Shown: positions 1 to 7,158, counted from the first letter of the stretch. The stretch is DNA of 9,752 nt from Deltaproteobacteria bacterium (GCA_009993495.1 JAACTI010000076.1:1-9752), one strand, 5' to 3'. The notes: generated by a model not told the origin, from the letters alone. A program made the numbers and translations.

Positions 1-657
1 GCCCATCTTCTTGAACTTGTGCGTTATATTCATCTGAATCCCTTGCGGGCCGGCCTGGTGGAATCTGTTGATGGGCTGGATTCCTACCCCTGGTCGGGCC
101 ATGCGGTCATTCTGGGGAATCGCGAATTAGCGGGACAGAAGGTCGCGGAAGTGCTCCAGATGTTCGGCAAGCGCAAGGAGCGCGCCCGGAAACTGTATCG
201 GACTTTTATCGAAGACGGCATCAAGCAGGGGAAAAGGGATGAGCTGGTGGGTGGCGGATTACGGCGCTCCCTGAAGCTGTCAGGCGCAAAAGAGCAGCAA
301 GCTTACGATGAAAGAATTCTCGGCAGCGGAGAGTTTGTCGAACAACTGCAACGGGTAACGGAAACCACCGACATTGCCCTGGGCCGTGTGTCACTGGAAG
401 ACATCCTCAGCAGAATAGCGCCCATATTTTCTATCACCCCCAACTCCCTGCGGCAAGGCGGCAAACGAAAAGAGATGTCCGATGCCAGAGCGGCTTTCTG
501 TTACGTTGCGGTCATGAAAATGGGCGTGAGTGGTGCAGCGGTTGCGCGACTGTTGAACATCAGCCGCGCCGGCGTTACCCTGGCTGCGCGAAGGGGCGAA
601 AATATCTATGCGAGGAGTGATGAGTTACAGACGGTAATTTTTAGTTTGCATGATTAA
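1..657 (+). CDS. REP-associated tyrosine transposase (RAYT, Y1/HUH family), 5' end outside window
   Basis: The frame is open from base 1 (ALA-HIS-LEU-LEU-GLU-LEU before a GTG at 19), so the gene begins upstream and only its C-terminal 218 residues are seen. The opening motif RYIHLNPLRAGLV is the hallmark of RAYT/IS200-like Y1 transposases; by comparison with the E. coli TnpA-REP enzyme, whose nucleophile is the Tyr of a DYIYINP motif, the catalytic tyrosine is encoded at 25-27. The HUH histidines would lie upstream. The C-terminal ~75 residues (roughly codons 140-215) form an extra helix-turn-helix-like domain (VSGAAVARLLNISRAGVTLA) common in longer RAYTs. These enzymes nick single-stranded DNA at REP palindromes. 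The stop codon overlaps an AACAACGTCCCCC motif (656-668) that resembles a motif upstream of the second RAYT remnant at 7610-7622, consistent with an element end. The visible part shows no disruption. Confidence 0.88.
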   Translation, partial: AHLLELVRYIHLNPLRAGLVESVDGLDSYPWSGHAVILGNRELAGQKVAEVLQMFGKRKERARKLYRTFIEDGIKQGKRDELVGGGLRRSLKLSGAKEQQAYDERILGSGEFVEQLQRVTETTDIALGRVSLEDILSRIAPIFSITPNSLRQGGKRKEMSDARAAFCYVAVMKMGVSGAAVARLLNISRAGVTLAARRGENIYARSDELQTVIFSLHD

Positions 658-668
658 CAACGTCCCCC
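656..668. repeat. Putative RAYT element end, AACRACGTCCCCC motif (left copy)
   Basis: AACAACGTCCCCC overlaps the RAYT stop codon and sits just before the rhuM 3' end. A near-identical AACGACGTCCCCC lies at 7610-7622, just upstream of the minus-strand RAYT remnant. Relative to each transposase gene the motif therefore points inward from opposite sides, as terminal inverted ends would. The role is inferred from position and similarity; no full element with both ends is in the window. Confidence 0.45.
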
Positions 669-670
669 TG

Positions 671-1192
671 TTACTCGAAATATTGTTTGCTTAAGTAGGC
701 GCCATTTTTTAATCTGACATCATCAAGAACATAACCTCGAAGCGTGAAATCTTTTAATACTTGCCCTGCCCATTTTCTAAAATGAGTAGCTCTTTCAGAG
801 TTAACTCGGAAACCTACAGCAATAATACCTTGTAAATTATAATGCTCTACTTCACGGGAAACTTCCCTTGTGCCCTCTGTTTGAACTATTCGAAATTTTC
901 GAATAGTTGCCTCAGCTTGCAGTTCGCCAGTATTAAATATTTCTTTTAGGTGATAGTTTATTGTATTGACTTCAACGCCAAAAAGTTTTGCAATCAGCTT
1001 TTGAGTAAGCCAGACATTTTCATCTTCTACACGAACGTCAATGCCGTCTTCACCAGCTTGGCTGGTAAACACCAAGAATTCCGCAGTAGAGTTACGAATC
1101 CTTAATAATTGTGAATTATGAGTTATGAATGGTGAATTAGTTGTTTCTTCATTCGTGTTTGATAATTCATTTTCTTTTTTCTTTTCATTCAT
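671..1192 (-). CDS. RhuM-family protein, C-terminally truncated
   Basis: This 173-residue protein belongs to the RhuM (virulence RhuM / Fic-associated) family, cytosolic DNA-binding-like proteins of unknown biochemical role found on genomic islands and near restriction or phage genes. Visible signatures are IDVRVEDENVWLTQ (about 51-64), a helix-turn-helix-like stretch KLIAKLFGVEVNTINYHLKEIF (split about 65-86), and the family core HYNLQGIIAVGFRVNSERA (117-135). Complete members are about 300-350 residues and continue after the YLSKQYFE motif with a long helical region; here a stop follows that motif at once, against the RAYT end motif. The first 35 residues are low-similarity and partly encoded by one arm of an inverted repeat. 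The gene is much richer in A+T than the core genes, suggesting transfer. The start ATG at 1192 is preceded by a distant GAAGGGTG. The product is probably non-functional or altered. Confidence 0.8.
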   Translation of the reverse strand: MNEKKKENELSNTNEETTNSPFITHNSQLLRIRNSTAEFLVFTSQAGEDGIDVRVEDENVWLTQKLIAKLFGVEVNTINYHLKEIFNTGELQAEATIRKFRIVQTEGTREVSREVEHYNLQGIIAVGFRVNSERATHFRKWAGQVLKDFTLRGYVLDDVRLKNGAYLSKQYFE

Positions 1193-1217
1193 GATTTACC
1201 ATTCACCCTTCATAATT
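1114..1217. repeat. Inverted repeat bracketing the rhuM start (AATTATGA...GAATGGT type)
   Basis: The 24-nt arm at 1114-1137 and the reverse complement of 1194-1217 agree at 19 of 24 positions (common parts AATTATGA and GAATGGT). The arms are separated by 56 nt. The left arm falls inside the rhuM reading frame, where it encodes residues 19-27 (NSPFITHNS); the right arm lies just upstream of the start codon. Such AT-rich GAATTATGA repeats occur dispersed in many bacterial genomes. Confidence 0.55.
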
Positions 1218-1266
1218 TTTTAACGATCATCCAAGCAGTGGCCGATTCAGTTCGTTTCCATATGTC

Positions 1267-1310
1267 GGGGGGATTTATCGTTTGCGCAAACACAATCAGG
1301 GTGATCCCCC
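1267..1310. other. Hairpin with nested 12-bp palindrome
   Basis: GGGGGAT (1268-1274) is the exact reverse complement of ATCCCCC (1304-1310), and the enclosed segment contains the perfect palindrome GTTTGCGCAAAC (1280-1291). The unit is followed after 6 nt by a second, terminator-like hairpin. It could be the body of a small RNA, a REP-like palindrome or a protein-binding site; the sequence alone does not decide. Confidence 0.5.
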
Positions 1311-1316
1311 GCGAAC

Positions 1317-1362
1317 AAAAAAACCGCCGGTGCCAGAAGTCTCTGGTTCGTGCGGTTTTTGT
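1317..1362. terminator. Bidirectional terminator-like hairpin
   Basis: AAAAACCGC (1319-1327) pairs with GCGGTTTTT (1352-1360), and inside it CCAGA (1333-1337) pairs with TCTGG (1342-1346) around an AGTC loop, with a 5x5 mostly mismatched internal loop between. It ends in T5 on the plus strand and T7 on the minus strand, so it could act in either direction: for a short plus-strand transcript beginning near 1220, or for read-through from the panE side. Confidence 0.5.
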
Positions 1363-1526
1363 CATCCTGTGTTTAGATACTTCAGCATCGTCCCACTCCA
1401 TTCCACTATGCCTTGCGGCATCCTCTCCATCCCCGAACTTTCAACAGCACTGAACAGTCCACGGGCAATAAACCACGGACGGCAAGTACAATCAAGGGAA
1501 ATATCCGCCTGACAGGAAAGAGTGTG

Positions 1527-1745
1527 GGACGCTGATTTACGCTGAAAAGGCATGATTGAGACCAAAGTCAAAATCAGACTTGCGCAATCTGTCTGGTTGA
1601 TAAACCAGTCAAGGGCAATTTAACAGGGATGAAGGGGATACAGGGGATATGGCTTAAACCCTTAATCCAGGGGTGAGCTTGATCTATCCCTTTCATCCCC
1701 TTTATCCCTGTAAATATAGGTGTATAGGGTTTCAAATCAGCGTCC
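1527..1745. repeat. MITE-like unit with 12-bp perfect inverted ends
   Basis: GGACGCTGATTT (1527-1538) and AAATCAGCGTCC (1734-1745) are perfect inverted repeats 219 bp apart overall. Nested within is a second inverted pair, 1619-1649 and 1685-1714, built of CAGGGATRAAGGGGAT-type repeats with only a few differences, so the whole unit can fold into a long cruciform. It holds no gene. Its right end overlaps the last codons and the TGA stop of panE. Repeats of these two styles are familiar, dispersed, non-coding elements in Geobacter/Desulfuromonas-like and other environmental genomes. Confidence 0.6.
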
Positions 1746-2678
1746 ACCTTGAATTTTCTCCTGCGCCATCACATCGAGGGCCCTGATGATGCGCAGTATG
1801 CCCGCATTGGCGGGGGTTGGAATACCCAGTTCTCGCCCCAGGGCCACAACCTTGCCGGCAAAAATTTCGACTTCGGTGGGGCGTCCGGCCTCGACATCCT
1901 GCAGCATCGATGTTTTCCCCTCAGGCGCGAGTCGATTGAGCACCCGCCACCATTCCTCAAGATCCGCCTCGCCAAGGTCAATTTCAAGGCGCCGGGCCAG
2001 AAGAATGACTTCTTCCATCAGGGGGGTGATAACCGCCCGGGCGGCTTCGCAGCGCTGAAAAACACCATAGGGCGCGCGCAGAACGGCCGAAGCCTGATTT
2101 ATTCCGACATTGATCATAAATTTCCACCAGAGAATGCGTTGCATGTCGGCGGGGGTTTCCCAGGCCAGCCCGGCCCGATCAAGGGCTTGCTGGATCTTTA
2201 CGACCATGGGGCTTGCGGGCTGATTGCGACTTTCACCGAAATAGAGCTTGCCCGCGTGGGCAACCTGAATTCCCTCGGCGGTGCGCACCGCATCAATGCC
2301 CACTGCGACACAGAGCAACACCCGTTCGGCACCAAATTCAGCCGCAATCAAGGCTTCGCTGTCGAGTCCATTCAATACGGAAAGAAAGAGGGTCTGCGGG
2401 CCGACCAGTTTACGCAACAGCGGCAGCCCGGTGGCAAGATGATGATGCTTGAGGGCGACGATAACCAGGTCGGCGGCGGACTGGTGTCTGCTGCCGTCAT
2501 TGACCGGCAGCTTCAAAGTTTGATGGTTGATCCTCAGCCCGTGTTCCTTCAGCAGGGCGGCCCGGGCCGGATCGGCCAGCAGTTGTACCTTGAAGCCGAC
2601 GGTGGCGGCAAAGCGGGCGGCGTAAAAGGCACCCATGGCTCCGGCGCCGAGCACAACGATTTTTTCAATAGGCTGCAT
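1737..2678 (-). CDS. panE: 2-dehydropantoate 2-reductase (ketopantoate reductase, PanE/ApbA family)
   Basis: The 313-residue product should reduce 2-dehydropantoate to (R)-pantoate with NADPH, a cytosolic step of pantothenate/coenzyme A synthesis. The N-terminal Rossmann fold shows GAGAMG (11-16). Residues matching the E. coli enzyme's functional set are visible: K77, N103 in LNGLDS, the catalytic lysine K186 in WWKFMINVGIN with N190 and N194, and E269 in RPTEVE. The C-terminal ApbA_C domain (about 180-305) is complete and the length is normal. The ATG at 2678 has GGAG 8 nt upstream. A TATAAT hexamer reads on this strand at 2774-2779 but has a poor -35, so the promoter is unsure. The last residues (GGR) and stop come from the end of a MITE-like repeat. 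Paralogues acting on other 2-oxo acids exist in this family, so the exact substrate is less certain than the family. Confidence 0.9.
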   Translation of the reverse strand: MQPIEKIVVLGAGAMGAFYAARFAATVGFKVQLLADPARAALLKEHGLRINHQTLKLPVNDGSRHQSAADLVIVALKHHHLATGLPLLRKLVGPQTLFLSVLNGLDSEALIAAEFGAERVLLCVAVGIDAVRTAEGIQVAHAGKLYFGESRNQPASPMVVKIQQALDRAGLAWETPADMQRILWWKFMINVGINQASAVLRAPYGVFQRCEAARAVITPLMEEVILLARRLEIDLGEADLEEWWRVLNRLAPEGKTSMLQDVEAGRPTEVEIFAGKVVALGRELGIPTPANAGILRIIRALDVMAQEKIQGGR

Positions 2679-2879
2679 ATGCGGGTCTCCGGCAGCGGGG
2701 CTTAATGGCAGGTTAATTCGTAATTATCCCTGTTTATTGCTTTTGCGCCTATCTTTTTCCTCCAATGCTGGCTATTATAAAAGACCAACCCGGCTGTCGC
2801 TTTTCTGTTCGGCCTGATTTCTGGGCACAACAAGAAGTTTCGGTCGGTTTTCATTTGCAGCGAAAGGATAATTACAACC

Positions 2880-3302
2880 ATGAGTAAGTCCCAGTTGTCG
2901 GCAGGAGATGTGCTAGTTGCAAACTGCACCCGTTGTCGCCAGGAAACCAACCACACCATTGTTGCACTGGTAGGCGAAACCCCGGCTAAAATTAAATGTC
3001 ATACCTGCGGCAGTGAACACAAATATCGTAAGCCGGCGGCCGCGCGCAAAAAAGCCGCTCCTGCTACCCCCCGCGCTCGGCGCACCAAGGCTGAGCCCCA
3101 GGCACCGGAAAAGCAGCAATGGCAGAATTTGCAGTTGAACGGCACCGAGAAAACTCAGCCCTACTCCATGGAAGCACGCTACCGGCTGATGGATTTAATT
3201 GAGCATCCCTTGTTCGGGATTGGCCAGGTTCAAGAGAACAGCGGTACCCGCAAAATGACGGTTCTCTTCGTCGACGGCTTGAAGATATTGCGCTGCGGCT
3301 GA
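2880..3302 (+). CDS. Zinc-ribbon protein with UvrD/PcrA C-terminal (Tudor-like) domain
   Basis: The 140-residue product has three parts. Residues 1-50 form a likely zinc ribbon with CTRC (16-19) and CHTC (40-43). Residues 51-80 are a basic, Ala/Pro/Lys/Arg-rich linker suited to nucleic-acid contact. Residues 100-140 carry HPLFGIGQV (109-117) followed by KMTVLFVDGLKIL, matching the H-x-x-FGxGxV...VxF..GxKxL pattern of the PcrA/UvrD helicase C-terminal tail, which binds RNA polymerase. I infer a small factor that binds nucleic acid and perhaps RNA polymerase; no experimental function is known to me. The ATG at 2880 follows AAAGGAT with 9 nt between. The gene is monocistronic: panE diverges upstream, and an intrinsic terminator follows 20 nt after the stop. 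There is no sign of truncation. Confidence 0.75.
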   Translation: MSKSQLSAGDVLVANCTRCRQETNHTIVALVGETPAKIKCHTCGSEHKYRKPAAARKKAAPATPRARRTKAEPQAPEKQQWQNLQLNGTEKTQPYSMEARYRLMDLIEHPLFGIGQVQENSGTRKMTVLFVDGLKILRCG

Positions 3303-3320
3303 GCAGCCTTTCCACTCTGC

Positions 3321-3363
3321 AAAAAGAGTCGGACAGCGCCAAGCTGTTGCCGGCTCTTTTTTT
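3321..3363 (+). terminator. Rho-independent terminator of the zinc-ribbon gene
   Basis: ACAGC (3333-3337) pairs with GCTGT (3343-3347) around a GCCAA loop; CGG/CCG and GAG/CTC (3326-3328 with 3354-3356) extend the stem with a small TG bulge, and the flanking A5 and T7 complete a classic intrinsic terminator. It lies 20 nt after the stop codon and separates this gene from the antiporter. Confidence 0.85.
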
Positions 3364-3429
3364 ATGGTATTTTCCGAACCTTAAGCAGCTTCATCCAGAG
3401 TTGTATTTAATAACGCAGACCGAGGCCTT

Positions 3430-5376
3430 ATGGGTATAGCAGGCGATATTGTTATTATTGTTCTGGCGGCACTCACTTGCGGATTGCTGGCTCATCGACT
3501 GCACCAGCCAGTGATGCTGGGATATATTCTGGCGGGGATTATCATTGGCCCCTTCACCGGCGGGGTGACGGTTTCCGACGCACATCAGATAGAAAAGCTT
3601 GCCGAAATCGGGGTAGCACTGCTGTTGTTTGCTCTGGGCCTTGAATTTTCTCTCAAAGAACTGCGTCCGGTGCGCATCATCGCTCTGATCGGCACGCCCA
3701 TCCAGATGCTGTTGACCATTGGTTTTGGTTATCTGGTCGGGATTTATCTCGGCTGGAACCAGATTGCGGCCCTCTGGCTGGGGGGGCTGGTGTCCCTGTC
3801 GAGTACCATGGTCATCCTCAAAACTCTGGTGAGTCAGGGGATGATGGGCACTTTGTCGAGCCGCGTGATGATCGGTATTCTCATTGTACAGGATCTGGCG
3901 GTGGTGCCGCTGATGATTTTGTTGCCCCAAATGTCAAACCCCGAGTCCGGCCTGCCGCTTCTCGGCTTTGCCCTGCTGAAATCCGGGCTGTTTCTGGTGG
4001 GGATGCTGCTGCTGGGAACGCGCCTTTTGCCCCATTTGCTCGCGCGCATCGCCCACTGGAACTCGCGGGAGCTTTTTTTGTTGTCGATTACCGCTATTGG
4101 CCTGGGGATTGGTTATCTGACCTATATGTTGGGGCTGTCATTTGCCCTGGGGGCCTTCGTCGCGGGCATGGTGTTAAGTGAATCTGATTATGGGCATCAG
4201 GCTCTGAGCGATATTATCCCTTTGCGCGATCTGTTCGGGCTGCTCTTTTTTACCTCGGTCGGCATGCTCCTCGACCCGAATTTTCTGCTCGAAAATTGGC
4301 GCGTCATTTGTCTACTGGTTTTGGTTGTCGGTTTGGGTAAAGGGTTGATTCTTGCGGTTAGCACCCGCGCTTTTGGTTATCGTAATGTGGTGCCACTGGC
4401 GGTCGGATTGGGGATGTTCCAGATTGGCGAATTTTCTTTTGTGCTGGGGCAGGTGGGTTTTTCCGGTGAATTTTTATCTCAGCAGCAGTACTCTACGGTG
4501 CTGACCGCGACCATTTTCAGTATGTTTATTACCCCGTTTGTGTCGGGCTTGACCGCGCCTGTCTATGGGTTACGTCGTCGCTTTCTGGCTGCCGAATCGC
4601 TCCTCAGCGCTCATCTGAATATGGAAACCCTGGCGCACCATGTGGTTATTGCCGGCGGGGGACGTGTTGGTCAGCATGTTGCTCAGTTATTTTCTGCCCT
4701 GGATGTCTCTTTTGTTATTATCGAAAGTAATCACAGCCGTTTTGAGCAATGTCGCACACGGGGGTTCAGTGTGCTTTACGGTGATGCCAGCCAACCAACG
4801 GTTCTCGCCGCCGCCTGCCTGGAAAAGGCCGATCAACTGCTGTTGACCCTGCCGGAAATTACGGCCGCCCTCGGTATTGTCAGCCAGGCGCAGAAACACA
4901 ATGCGCGCCTGAATATTGTTGCGCGCGCCGAAGGTGAGGAGCAGTTGCGCTCGCTCTATCGGGATGGTGTTTATATGGTAATTATGCCCGAGCTTGAAGC
5001 CGGGCTCGAAATTGCGCGTCAGGCGTTGCTGCACCTGAAGTTGCCCATACCAAAAATCCAACAGTACACCGACAGCATGCGGCGTGACTATCTGCACCCG
5101 GAACTTCAGGATAGCAGCCAGGGACAGGAGTTGCGCCTGTTGAAAAATGCGCGGGAATTGCTGGAACTGCGGTGGGAGCGACTGGGCGCGGAAAGCTTGA
5201 TGGCGGGCCACAGTATTCGCGATCTGGATATCCGGCGCACCACGGGTTCCTCTGTCGTTGGTGTGCTGCGCGGCGCAGAGTTTACCCCCAATCCGTCGGC
5301 CGATTTTGTCTTTGCCAATGGCGATCTGGTCGCAGTGCTGGCATCAACGCGTCAGGCCGCAGAAGAGCAAAAATAA
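3430..5376 (+). CDS. CPA2-family monovalent cation:proton antiporter with TrkA-N/C domains (KefB/YbaL-like)
   Basis: This 648-residue inner-membrane protein should exchange K+ or Na+ for protons, serving pH or cation homeostasis. Residues 1-385 form about 12 membrane segments with CPA2 signatures: GLEFS (70-74), SLSSTMV (122-128), the ion-site QD (154-155) in IVQDLAVVP, and FFTSVGMLLDP ending near 283. A cytosolic RCK/TrkA-N domain follows from about 403, with the nucleotide-binding GGGRVG (409-414), an acidic residue in VIIESN at the end of the second strand, and YGDAS (450-454). A TrkA-C-like domain occupies about 560-640. Length and domain order match KefB/YbaL-type transporters. The ATG at 3430 has a GAGG 5 nt upstream. 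No ancillary KefF/KefG-like gene is adjacent, so gating by glutathione conjugates cannot be assumed; cation specificity is not readable from sequence. Confidence 0.92.
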   Translation: MGIAGDIVIIVLAALTCGLLAHRLHQPVMLGYILAGIIIGPFTGGVTVSDAHQIEKLAEIGVALLLFALGLEFSLKELRPVRIIALIGTPIQMLLTIGFGYLVGIYLGWNQIAALWLGGLVSLSSTMVILKTLVSQGMMGTLSSRVMIGILIVQDLAVVPLMILLPQMSNPESGLPLLGFALLKSGLFLVGMLLLGTRLLPHLLARIAHWNSRELFLLSITAIGLGIGYLTYMLGLSFALGAFVAGMVLSESDYGHQALSDIIPLRDLFGLLFFTSVGMLLDPNFLLENWRVICLLVLVVGLGKGLILAVSTRAFGYRNVVPLAVGLGMFQIGEFSFVLGQVGFSGEFLSQQQYSTVLTATIFSMFITPFVSGLTAPVYGLRRRFLAAESLLSAHLNMETLAHHVVIAGGGRVGQHVAQLFSALDVSFVIIESNHSRFEQCRTRGFSVLYGDASQPTVLAAACLEKADQLLLTLPEITAALGIVSQAQKHNARLNIVARAEGEEQLRSLYRDGVYMVIMPELEAGLEIARQALLHLKLPIPKIQQYTDSMRRDYLHPELQDSSQGQELRLLKNARELLELRWERLGAESLMAGHSIRDLDIRRTTGSSVVGVLRGAEFTPNPSADFVFANGDLVAVLASTRQAAEEQK

Positions 5377-5398
5377 CCGTTCATCCTCTGGGAGAAAC

Positions 5399-5430
5399 TG
5401 CGGCAAGGGAGAAACTTTCCTCTTGCCGCA
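5399..5430. terminator. Shared hairpin between convergent genes
   Basis: TGCGGCAAG (5399-5407) pairs perfectly with CTTGCCGCA (5422-5430). It lies 23 nt after the antiporter stop and 13 nt after the minus-strand helicase stop codon, the place expected for a bidirectional transcription barrier. There is no T-run on either side, so it is not a canonical intrinsic terminator and may instead protect the 3' ends or work with Rho. The direct repeat GGGAGAAACT (5390-5399 and 5407-5416) overlaps it. Confidence 0.5.
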
Positions 5431-5442
5431 CGGGATCAGCAG

Positions 5443-7158
5443 TTAGCTGCGCGGTGGTTTGCGCTTGAGGGGTTTTTTGAAACTGGGGGCTGCCGGGCGG
5501 GCGAAACTCTTTCTTTTTTTGGGCACAGCCTCACCCGGCCCCTGGTCAAGTCTGATGTTCAGGGCTTGACCGCAAACCTTGGTATGCATGAGTTTTTTCA
5601 AAATAGCCGGGGAGAGATCGCTGGGCAGATCAACCAGGCTGAAATTTTGCTGAATGGAAATTTTGCCGATCATGGAAGACGTCAGGCCGCCTTCATTGGT
5701 AATGGCACCGACCAAATTACCCGGCTCGACCCGGTGGCTGCGCCCAACATCGACGCGAAAGGACGAGCGCGCCACATTTTCACTTTGTCCGCGATGGCTG
5801 GGGGGGCGCTCAAAGGTTGCCGGGGGCAGTTCGTCGCGGCCATCCGCTTGTAAGGGACGATCTTTCTGCACCAAAAACGCCAAGGTCGCGGCAATGCGGC
5901 GAAAACTGACATCCGTGTCATTCTGGTAGCCGTCGACCAGATCTTCAAAAAACTCCAGATCCTGGGCTTCCATGGCTTCGGTGACCAGCTCTTTGAACAG
6001 GCTGACACGCCGATCGCTGATTTGTTTACGACTGGGTAACCCCATGGGGCGAACCGGCTGGCGAGTGGCGCGTTCTATCGCCGAGAGCATGCGCATTTCT
6101 CGCGGGGCGGCAAACAAAATCGCCTTACCGCTGCGCCCGGCGCGTCCGGTGCGCCCGATGCGATGAATATAGGCCTCGATGTCTTGCGGAATATCGTAAT
6201 TGACCACGTGGCTGATGCGCTGAACGTCAAGTCCGCGGGCGGCGACATCGGTGGCAACGACGATATCGAGTTTCCCCTCGCGGAAGCGTTCGATGGTTTT
6301 CTCACGCAGCGACTGGGTCATGTCGCCATTCAGGGGTGCACAGGAAAACCCCCGAGCTTCAAGTTTTTCACTCAACTCAATCGTCGCAATTTTGGTGCGC
6401 ACAAACACCAGCATGGCTTCCAGTTCCTCGGCCTCAAGAATCCGCGTTAGAGCGTCGAGTTTGTGCAGCCCTTTGACCTGCCACACGTACTGATCAATGG
6501 TTTCGGCGGTGCTGGTTCGGGTTTCAATATGAATTTCCACCGGATCGTTCAGGTTGCGCCGTGCAATGTTCAAAATTTCTTTCGGCATGGTCGCCGAAAA
6601 GAGCGCGGTCTGGCGCTCGGCCGGAGCATGGGAGAGGATTTGCTCGACGTCATCAATAAAACCCATTTTGAGCATTTCGTCAGCTTCATCAACCACCACC
6701 GCCTGAATGCTGTCGAGCTTCAGGGTGCCGCGGCGCAAGTGATCCTGAATGCGCCCCGGCGTGCCGACAACGGCATGCACGCCGCGTTGTAACTGACGCA
6801 ATTGCTGCACCATGCTCTGCCCACCGTAGATGGGCAGAACCTGGAAATCTTTCAGATGGCGGGCATAGGTTTGAATGGCTTCGGCAACCTGCAACGCCAG
6901 CTCGCGCGTTGGGGTCAGCACCAGAATCTGCGGGCCACGCTTCTTCATATTGAGACGACTGAGAAGGGGCAGGGCAAAGGCTGCGGTTTTACCGGTGCCG
7001 GTCTGGGCTTGCCCGAGCAGGTCACGACCTTCGAGCAGGGGCGGAATACTGCGCGCCTGAATGGGCGACGGGGTCTCGTAGCCAACTTCTTTAATAATTT
7101 TGAAAATAGCGGGAGCCAGATTCAGCTCGGCAAAGCTGATCTCTTGAGTTTCGGTCAT
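5443..7158 (-). CDS. deaD: DEAD-box ATP-dependent RNA helicase (DeaD/CsdA type)
   Basis: The 571-residue cytosolic helicase should unwind RNA duplexes in ribosome assembly and mRNA turnover, notably in the cold. All helicase motifs are present: Q motif (F9, PSPIQ 30-34), AQTGTGKT (51-58), PTRELA (83-88), GTPGR (132-136), DEAD (157-160), SAT (188-190), TDVAARGLD (303-311) and HRIGRTGR (332-339). A DbpA-type RNA-binding domain lies at about 480-539, followed by a Lys/Arg/Pro-rich tail (540-571). Domain order fits DeaD/CsdA; DbpA itself is shorter, and RhlE-type enzymes lack this RNA-binding domain. The ATG at 7158 is preceded by only a weak GAAAG, and a gene-free leader of over 200 nt with hairpins lies upstream, as in cold-regulated helicase mRNAs. 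The gene is convergent with the antiporter and appears monocistronic. Confidence 0.92.
   Translation of the reverse strand: MTETQEISFAELNLAPAIFKIIKEVGYETPSPIQARSIPPLLEGRDLLGQAQTGTGKTAAFALPLLSRLNMKKRGPQILVLTPTRELALQVAEAIQTYARHLKDFQVLPIYGGQSMVQQLRQLQRGVHAVVGTPGRIQDHLRRGTLKLDSIQAVVVDEADEMLKMGFIDDVEQILSHAPAERQTALFSATMPKEILNIARRNLNDPVEIHIETRTSTAETIDQYVWQVKGLHKLDALTRILEAEELEAMLVFVRTKIATIELSEKLEARGFSCAPLNGDMTQSLREKTIERFREGKLDIVVATDVAARGLDVQRISHVVNYDIPQDIEAYIHRIGRTGRAGRSGKAILFAAPREMRMLSAIERATRQPVRPMGLPSRKQISDRRVSLFKELVTEAMEAQDLEFFEDLVDGYQNDTDVSFRRIAATLAFLVQKDRPLQADGRDELPPATFERPPSHRGQSENVARSSFRVDVGRSHRVEPGNLVGAITNEGGLTSSMIGKISIQQNFSLVDLPSDLSPAILKKLMHTKVCGQALNIRLDQGPGEAVPKKRKSFARPAAPSFKKPLKRKPPRS

Larger units (their letters stand above)
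1218..1526. other. Intergenic region without convincing gene
   Basis: Between the rhuM promoter side and the MITE-like unit I find no frame with recognisable protein features. Short open frames exist on both strands (for example 1362-1571 on the minus strand) but show no known motif and no clear ribosome binding site. The region holds two consecutive hairpins (listed separately), a small ATGCC/GGCAT hairpin at about 1409-1422, and a duplicated CCACGG around 1460-1481. Confidence 0.6.

Noticed and set aside
1362..1571. Small minus-strand frame (69 codons) and an overlapping 63-codon frame
   Set aside because: No recognisable motif or ribosome binding site, and both run through the terminator-like hairpin or the repeat region.
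1749..2705. Long plus-strand open frame (about 318 codons) opposite panE
   Set aside because: It is antisense to a clear ketopantoate reductase with all key residues, has no domain signature, and its composition is what a shadow of a GC-rich gene gives.
3391..3930. Minus-strand frame of 179 codons opposite the antiporter start
   Set aside because: His/Gln-rich shadow of the membrane segments; no plausible start context and it opposes a certain gene.
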